Shown here in pieces: positions 22,301 to 24,853 of a DNA stretch of 24,853 nt (the first letter of the stretch is position 1; each line of letters begins with the position of its first letter). Location of the stretch: positions 1 to 24,853 of the forward strand of contig JAOXYB010062501.1 of NCBI GenBank assembly GCA_028565635.1, given 5' to 3'. The position numbers were made by a program, and so were the translations under genes. The notes beneath the pieces are model-generated. The model was given only the letters and a program-made list of their open reading frames with translations. It searched no databases and was not told where the DNA came from. This DNA comes from Phoronis ovalis (taxonomy: Eukaryota > Phoronida > Phoronidae).

Positions 22301-22523
22301 AAAGTGAGTTTCACAACATATTAATAAAGGGGATGGTGTTAGATTGGATAAGTTGTGACAGACTCTGGTGGAGGAGTCTTTAAATTCCATACACTCAGGG
22401 AACTGAAAAGGCACGATGCCATTTTAGGGGAAGTTTTCACCTCAGTCTATTTATGTTTCATTGCAAATTATATAAAATCAGCTTACCTGTTGGCATTTGC
22501 AAGCATTGATATAACTGAGGTAC
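10366..22523 (-). CDS. BBS12: BBS12-like chaperonin-related ciliary protein; start codon not located
   Basis: Coding exons in transcription order: 22523-22487 (tentative), 22131-22034, 21925-21847, 17496-17371, 16872-14819, 14479-14335, 13349-13212, 12440-12168, 11637-11475 and 10679-10366 (stop TAA). All splice sites are GT-AG and all phases agree, giving at least about 1140 residues; human BBS12 has about 710. BBS12 acts with MKKS and BBS10 on CCT to assemble the BBSome of cilia. Hallmarks matching BBS12 as I recall it: LNEVCQAHHKVYKTGTKTL, the RHLGYKKS block, LKGGGATEM near the chaperonin GGGA motif, and VEAWRTAM...LRIQTDT near the C terminus. The ATP-site GDGTT of true chaperonins is replaced by TGTKT, as in the family. 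The 2-kb exon explains the extra length. The two most upstream exons are weakly similar to known N termini, and no start ATG is identified. A GPCR gene lies in the 4.35-kb intron. Confidence 0.9.
11057..11311 (+). repeat. 24-bp minisatellite, unit GTTTGTATTGAGCTGGAGG plus TGTGA
   Basis: One partial unit ends at 11078 just before the gap. After it, five full units follow at 11179-11202, 11203-11226, 11227-11250, 11251-11274 and 11275-11298 (the last with one T to G change), then a truncated unit. The unit has no stop in several frames, which creates spurious open frames on both strands. The array lies in an intron. Confidence 0.97.
11079..11178. other. Assembly gap of 100 N
   Basis: Exactly 100 unresolved bases, the usual placeholder for a gap of unknown size, inside the minisatellite. 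The number of repeat units is therefore unknown. Confidence 0.97.
12848..13180 (+). mobile_element. Remnant of a non-LTR retrotransposon, C-terminal tail of the reverse-transcriptase ORF
   Basis: A 109-codon open frame reads FKIYKRRAHLNIRKFLVNQR..DIWNNL...VVTA...FEKRLDNYW. This fits the pattern (R)TRG..F.I.K.R...N.RK..F.QR....WN.LP..VV.A.....FK..LD..W that commonly follows the reverse transcriptase domain in LINE-like elements of invertebrates. The catalytic reverse transcriptase region is absent, so it is a 3' fragment. It lies in a BBS12 intron, opposite to BBS12. The family assignment is from pattern recognition and not a search. Confidence 0.6.
13595..14255. repeat. Diverged duplicated blocks in a BBS12 intron
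   Basis: A block at about 13606-13650 (TATTTTGGAAATAAACATTTTAATACTTC then ACTTGTCAG) recurs at about 14043-14085. Following pieces (TTCCCTTC...CTAAA...AAGTCAT..TTGA and TTTATGATGTAG) recur in the same order near 13672-13791 and 14199-14250. Similarity is broken and moderate, suggesting an old segmental duplication or two copies of one decayed element. The exon at 13212-13349 lies to the left and is not part of it. Confidence 0.55.
14480..14818 (-). other. BBS12 intron between exons 14819-16872 and 14335-14479
   Basis: Donor GTAAGA adjoins 14819 and acceptor TTTTTCCAG adjoins 14479. The 339 bases are AT-rich and hold nothing recognisable. Confidence 0.8.
14819..16872 (-). CDS. BBS12: Large BBS12 exon encoding an expanded, low-similarity insertion
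   Basis: This 2054-base exon (phase 0 in, phase 2 out) is bounded by an acceptor TTTTTATAG and a donor GTAAGA. It starts with the BBS12-like GTPVSAVVQYMIESLEYC and ends with LLELLGYGLSHGSKDVMSLA, also BBS12-like. In between lie about 600 residues rich in Asp, Glu, Ser, Asn and Lys with no globular domain I recognise; they replace a much shorter linker in human BBS12. Within it two segments share the pattern DIS...LL.K...SRHFKT..ST..EL (coding 15776-15650 and 15441-15301). A related SRHF segment is present once in human BBS12, as I recall. Read alone the exon resembles a single-exon gene, but the splice joins on both sides keep BBS12 homology. Confidence 0.88.
16988..17228 (+). mobile_element. 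tRNA-derived SINE in a BBS12 intron
   Basis: The head (16988-17057) is tRNA-like: A box TGGCTCAGGTGG at 16995-17006, B box GGTTCGAGCC at 17036-17045, a T arm with all five pairs if wobble is allowed, and five of seven acceptor pairs. The D stem is decayed and no standard anticodon loop forms, so it is not a working tRNA gene. The body contains AAACAAGACACTTTACCCAC and GACTAGCATCCTATCCAGGC...GTCGCTTTATGCTG, sequences shared by SINE families of many invertebrates that carry a conserved central domain (MetaSINE-like; exact domain name uncertain). An A-rich tail follows at 17217-17226. No clear target-site duplication is visible. Confidence 0.85.
17497..19229. other. BBS12 intron, left of the nested GPCR gene
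   Basis: No coding features. A stretch at about 18085-18315 repeats degenerate forms of CATGGTAAAAAC (near 18093, 18129, 18271 and 18299), probably a decayed repeat family. Upstream control sequences of the GPCR should lie in the right part, but I cannot point to a specific motif. A frame at 19102-19350 overlaps the GPCR first exon in another frame and is not credible. Confidence 0.5.
19230..21313 (+). CDS. Aminergic-like class A GPCR (muscarinic/histamine H3-like), 3 exons, with an in-frame TGA in TM7
   Basis: Exons 19230-19404, 19730-20049 and 20423-21313 join with GT-AG sites and matching phases. The product would be a seven-helix receptor of the cell surface. The N terminus has three N-glycosylation sequons (NVS, NWS, NIS). 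TM1 carries GN; TM2 has SLTAADFLVG; C115 (3.25) and C193 in loop 2 can form the usual disulfide; D122 is Asp3.32, the amine counter-ion of biogenic-amine receptors; D139-R140-Y141 is the DRY motif. A third intracellular loop of about 150 residues resembles muscarinic and H3 receptors. TM6 has CWLL in place of CWxP. At 21194-21196 a TGA replaces the Leu of WLGY in TM7, yet NSAVNPFVY, a basic tail and a CC palmitoylation-like site follow in frame to TAG at 21311-21313. Read strictly, the protein ends after 422 residues without TM7. Ligand unknown. The gene lies wholly inside a BBS12 intron on the opposite strand. Confidence 0.85.
21194..21196 (+). other. In-frame TGA inside TM7 of the GPCR
   Basis: The codons read Ala-Cys-Trp-TGA-Ala-Tyr-Gly-Asn-Ser. 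Counting from Asn7.49 of NPFVY, the stop lies at position 7.41, directly after Trp7.40. Aminergic receptors almost always have Leu there (W-L-G-Y). TTA or TTG to TGA needs one or two base changes. The frame after the stop keeps 38 further conserved codons. Confidence 0.9.
22034..22131 (-). CDS. BBS12: Probable upstream coding exon of BBS12
   Basis: This 98-base open stretch has an acceptor (TGTTTTCAG) and a donor (GTAAAT). Only one frame is open, and it exits in phase 2, exactly what the next exon (21925-21847, entering with one base) needs. The joined product leads into GMKCIQDGDNHIICSC, which aligns with the N-terminal K-F-I-x-D...E..L.SS segment of BBS12. The exon itself (LSFCQAAFNTACIKHALDEY) is only weakly like known BBS12 N termini. 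Confidence 0.6.
22487..22523 (-). CDS. BBS12: Tentative 37-nt BBS12 microexon
   Basis: A GT-AG bounded 37-base segment (acceptor TTGTTACAG, donor GTAAGC) reads YLSYINACKCQQ in the one frame that joins openly to the next exon. It carries no ATG, and no confident exon further upstream was found. It could be a real microexon, part of a 5' UTR or chance. Confidence 0.35.
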
Positions 22524-22667
22524 CTGTAACAAATAAAGCAAAAATTAATTTCTATCCCATAAAGGGTGTGTGGTGTGATACAGAACCCTTGGCTAAAAAC
22601 ATACCTCTTGTTAAGCACAGGGTATATTTTTAGTAACCTTTATTTACCAAACGCAAAGGGTCAGGGG

Positions 22668-23127
22668 TTTTTACCCTGGGCCACTCACCCCCACCAACAT
22701 TTTGGCAAGTACTACCCCCAGTAATAAAGAAATCACAAGTGAAAAGGAAACTGTCAACTAAACTATATACGTTTCCAATACAAACTCCAGGATATATTAC
22801 ATTTTTATAATTTAAAAGCCAGCACAAATAATCCTAGTCCTGGTTTATGACGTTCTGCACTAGCTCTTGATAATCTGACTTGTTAGCTGTGTGAACAGTC
22901 ATGGAAACTTACATAGCCAATTACAGTGAAAGTGTCCAAACTTTGAAATCTATGTAATTCCTACCGAATAAATCAATTAGTTCATACATCACTGTCCAGA
23001 TACTCTCTCGTTATCCAACTTCAACTCCCACTAGTTCTATGGCTATTTGCAACTTCTGTGCTGGCACCCAGAGGGATTGGGGGTAATTGCCAAAAAACTT
23101 AATTGGTGGGTGAGGCCCAGGGTAAAA
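22668..23127. repeat. Inverted repeat A/A' interleaved with B/B'
   Basis: Left arm 22668-22720 (TTACCCTGGGCC.CTCACCC..CCACCAA...TTTTGGCAA....TACCCCCA) is matched by the reverse complement of 23078-23127. Mismatches are more frequent than in B. The order along the DNA is A (22668), B (22835), A' (23078), B' (23181), so the two pairs cross and do not nest. Confidence 0.85.
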
Positions 23128-23371
23128 CATGCTTACTGCATTGTAAAAACTAAATTCAGGAGTTTCAAATGGTGATGGGAGTAGTGGATGTTGAAGTTGG
23201 ATAATGAGAGAGTATCTGGACAGTGATGTAGGAACTAATTCGGTAGGAATTACATAGATTTCGAAGTTTGGACACTTTCACTGTAATTGGCTATGTAAGT
23301 TTCCATGACTGTTCGCACAGCTCACAATCAGATTATCAAGAGCTAGTGCAGAACGTCATGAACCAGGACTA
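22835..23371. repeat. Long inverted repeat B/B' (arms about 190-200 bp)
   Basis: The left arm 22835-23033 (TAGTCCTGGTTTATGACGTTC...ACTCTCTCGTTATCC) matches the reverse complement of 23181-23371 with few mismatches and one short indel. The spacer is about 150 bases and holds arm A' of a second inverted repeat. The arms contain no credible open frame. It could form a long hairpin if transcribed or replicated; a foldback or MITE origin is likely but unproven. Confidence 0.93.
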
Positions 23372-23891
23372 AAGTAATCCCAGAGTAGCCTACTATGCAT
23401 TGAACTTTGAAGTACAAACTACATGAATGACCAATGCCAATGGCAATGCCCGGGTACAATGCCGCGAAAACAATGATAATAATATTGAAATTGCCTTGCC
23501 TATTCTTTCAAATACTCTGTGTTGCCATCTTGAACTTTCAAAAGCCATTGATAAAACAGAAAAAACTATTTAAATTCTTTAGCTATGAAAGTTAGCTCAA
23601 ACTGAAAGAAATTTACGAGTTTCCATTTCAAAAATGTTTCTTTATCCGGGCTTTGGTGTGGCGATATAATGATTGAGGCAACATATTTTACATCAGGGTT
23701 TTACATGGAATGGAACAAATATTAAAATATTTTAACACAATTCTAAATCATGATTATGATCCCAGTAAATATATTTTTCTACAGAAAGATATTGTTAAAT
23801 TACGTGAATAACCACTATAATTTATCTAGTTCTCACAACACCTCCATTAATGTAATCGCGGGAAATTTAAAAAAGGGTCAAGGTCGCAAAC

Positions 23892-23966
23892 ATGGATCCG
23901 AAAAGCAAACTATGGGTGGAAAACTTTGATTGTGCGCCGGATTGTGCAGGAATAATCCCGGGATAA
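23892..23966 (+). CDS. Short uORF in frame with the downstream start
   Basis: ATG at 23892 with A at -3 and G at +4 opens a 24-codon frame ending in TAA at 23964-23966, nine bases before the next ATG (23976) and in the same frame. It may restrain translation of the main frame. It could also be outside the transcript, as no start site is known. Confidence 0.4.
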   Translation: MDPKSKLWVENFDCAPDCAGIIPG

Positions 23967-23975
23967 AATCCCAGT

Positions 23976-24187
23976 ATGGATTTAAATCACCTTCTTTCAA
24001 AGTTCCCTTCTTCTTGGAGAGGTTTATTTGGTGCCTTATCTGTTGAACAAACCCCAATTTTATCCGCTGCTACTTGGCTACAGCAACAGTCATCCTCAAA
24101 ATATGATGGAGAAATGTTGAAATGGTCAGACTTGCTCAAACTTTTATGTGACGAAGAGCCTAGCATCGAAGCAGAAGACCTTGTTTT
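23976..24187 (+). CDS. First coding exon of an unrecognised gene, continuing beyond the window
   Basis: ATG 23976 lies in a strong context (A at -3, G at +4) and opens 70 full codons plus two bases up to a good donor GTAAGT at 24188. The encoded start, MDLNHLLSKFPSSWRGLFGA, is followed by a Gln/Ser stretch and an acidic segment (CDEEPSIEAED), and looks like soluble helical sequence without a signal peptide. I do not recognise the family. Alternative: the frame could be read through the donor for one more codon to TAA at 24189, but the donor is a textbook site. No second exon is visible in the remaining bases. Confidence 0.6.
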
Positions 24188-24698
24188 GTAAGTGTACAGT
24201 CTATAGTTGTCGGGCTGTTTCTACTAGTATCACAATTTAATGAGTTTACTTGTCTGTATTTCAAATAAAAAAACATTTTAATTTGGGAAATAGTATTCTT
24301 ACCGTGTTGAGCTTGAATGTTTAAATACAAAAAGAATTAAAAACGGGGTATGCATGGGTAAAAATAAACACAATGGACATTGATAGGTGACACAGGTAAT
24401 TATTAATTGATGGACATGATTCAGATTTTTATCTTCTTTATTTGACACGTGACATTTTTAATATATTGTTACCTTTTGACACATCATACTTTCTCAGACA
24501 CATCAAATGAAACATTGATAAACAAGTTTTTTGTAAATAATTTCTCTAAATAAGTGACCATTCTATTGGTTAAGACTACAAAAGGTATTGACCCAGGTTT
24601 AACAGATTTTTTCCAACATGCCACGATGGCAAATTAACCAAGAGTTTATATATTAAATAATATTATTTTGATTATAGATAAGGAGGATGGGAATGGCA
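24188..24698 (+). other. Intron of the right-hand gene
   Basis: Starts at the GTAAGT donor. AT-rich, no exon or RNA gene recognised. Confidence 0.5.
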
Positions 24699-24853
24699 CC
24701 CGGGGGGGGGGTACTCAAGGTTTTTTGACTACGGGGATGTGCCGCGGAACCCAATCCAAATTTTTTGAAATTGTATGGTAGTAATCCAAATTTTGTGAAA
24801 TATAAGGGTAGCAATCCAAAATTTTAAAATATTTGAGTATGGCAATCCATTTT
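24699..24853 (+). repeat. Dispersed repeat with the GGRATGTGCCGCGGAA hallmark, copy 2, with short tandem lines
   Basis: ACCCGGGGG...TACTC is followed by GGGGATGTGCCGCGGAA at 24733-24749, as in copy 1 near 5952. From 24750 a degenerate unit of about 30 bases (CAATCCAAATTTTTTGAAAT...GGTAG) repeats at least three times to the window edge. The element continues outside the window. Confidence 0.75.

Larger units (their letters stand above)
22524..23891. other. Region between BBS12 and the right-hand gene, with interleaved inverted repeats
   Basis: The BBS12 start codon and both promoters are expected here, since the two genes point away from each other. Apart from the inverted repeats listed separately I find no protein-like exon. 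The segment 23440-23470 and 23860-23970 is somewhat richer in CpG than its surroundings and could be promoter sequence; that is inference. Confidence 0.45.

Noticed and set aside
22630-22827. Candidate first exon of BBS12 on the - strand near the A arm of the inverted repeat
   Set aside because: No Met-led frame joins in phase to the downstream exon and the sequence is repeat-derived.
1-24853. CRISPR arrays, operons, ribosome binding sites, origins or other prokaryotic features
   Set aside because: The DNA is a eukaryotic nuclear region with spliced genes; the only tandem array is the 24-bp minisatellite, which has no spacers.

Overview
The window is AT-rich animal nuclear DNA with spliced genes, long introns, a tRNA-derived SINE, a retrotransposon scrap and a minisatellite interrupted by a 100-N assembly gap. 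Intron sizes, the SINE type and the gene content point to an invertebrate, possibly a lophotrochozoan or an invertebrate deuterostome. I cannot name the species from sequence alone.

Left part (about 1-5030, + strand): a complete Shaw/Kv3-type voltage-gated potassium channel gene. Seven coding exons join in frame to 667 codons plus stop. The gene has an intact zinc-binding T1 domain, six membrane segments and a pore. Its oddities are a GC-AG first intron, a GYGE filter where GYGD is normal, a Ser in place of the outermost S4 Arg, and a cluster of basophilic phosphorylation motifs at the C terminus.

Middle (5028-10365): about 5.3 kb between the convergent 3' ends of the channel and BBS12. It holds no convincing gene but several short repeat families, including one with two direct copies and one inverted copy.

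Right part (10366 to at least 22131, - strand): BBS12, the Bardet-Biedl chaperonin-like protein. I could trace nine phase-consistent coding exons to the stop, plus a tentative 37-nt tenth; the start codon is unresolved. One 2-kb exon carries a greatly enlarged acidic insertion with an internal duplication. Its introns hold the minisatellite and gap, a non-LTR retrotransposon scrap, the SINE and, in the largest intron and in opposite orientation, a complete three-exon aminergic-like GPCR gene (19230-21313). That GPCR reading frame is interrupted by a single TGA inside TM7, exactly where aminergic receptors carry the Leu of the WLGY motif.

Far right (22524-24853): an unusual pair of interleaved inverted repeats (order A-B-A'-B'), then the first coding exon of an unrecognised + strand gene preceded by an in-frame uORF, and at the edge a repeat whose hallmark sequence also occurs near 5.98 kb.

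The genes do not form a pathway in the bacterial sense. The one functional resonance is that BBS12 helps assemble the BBSome, which moves GPCRs through cilia, and a GPCR gene sits inside BBS12; a link is speculative. I see no clearly new multi-gene system. The most notable items are the TM7 stop codon, the nested gene, the expanded BBS12 insertion, the altered channel filter and the interleaved inverted repeats.
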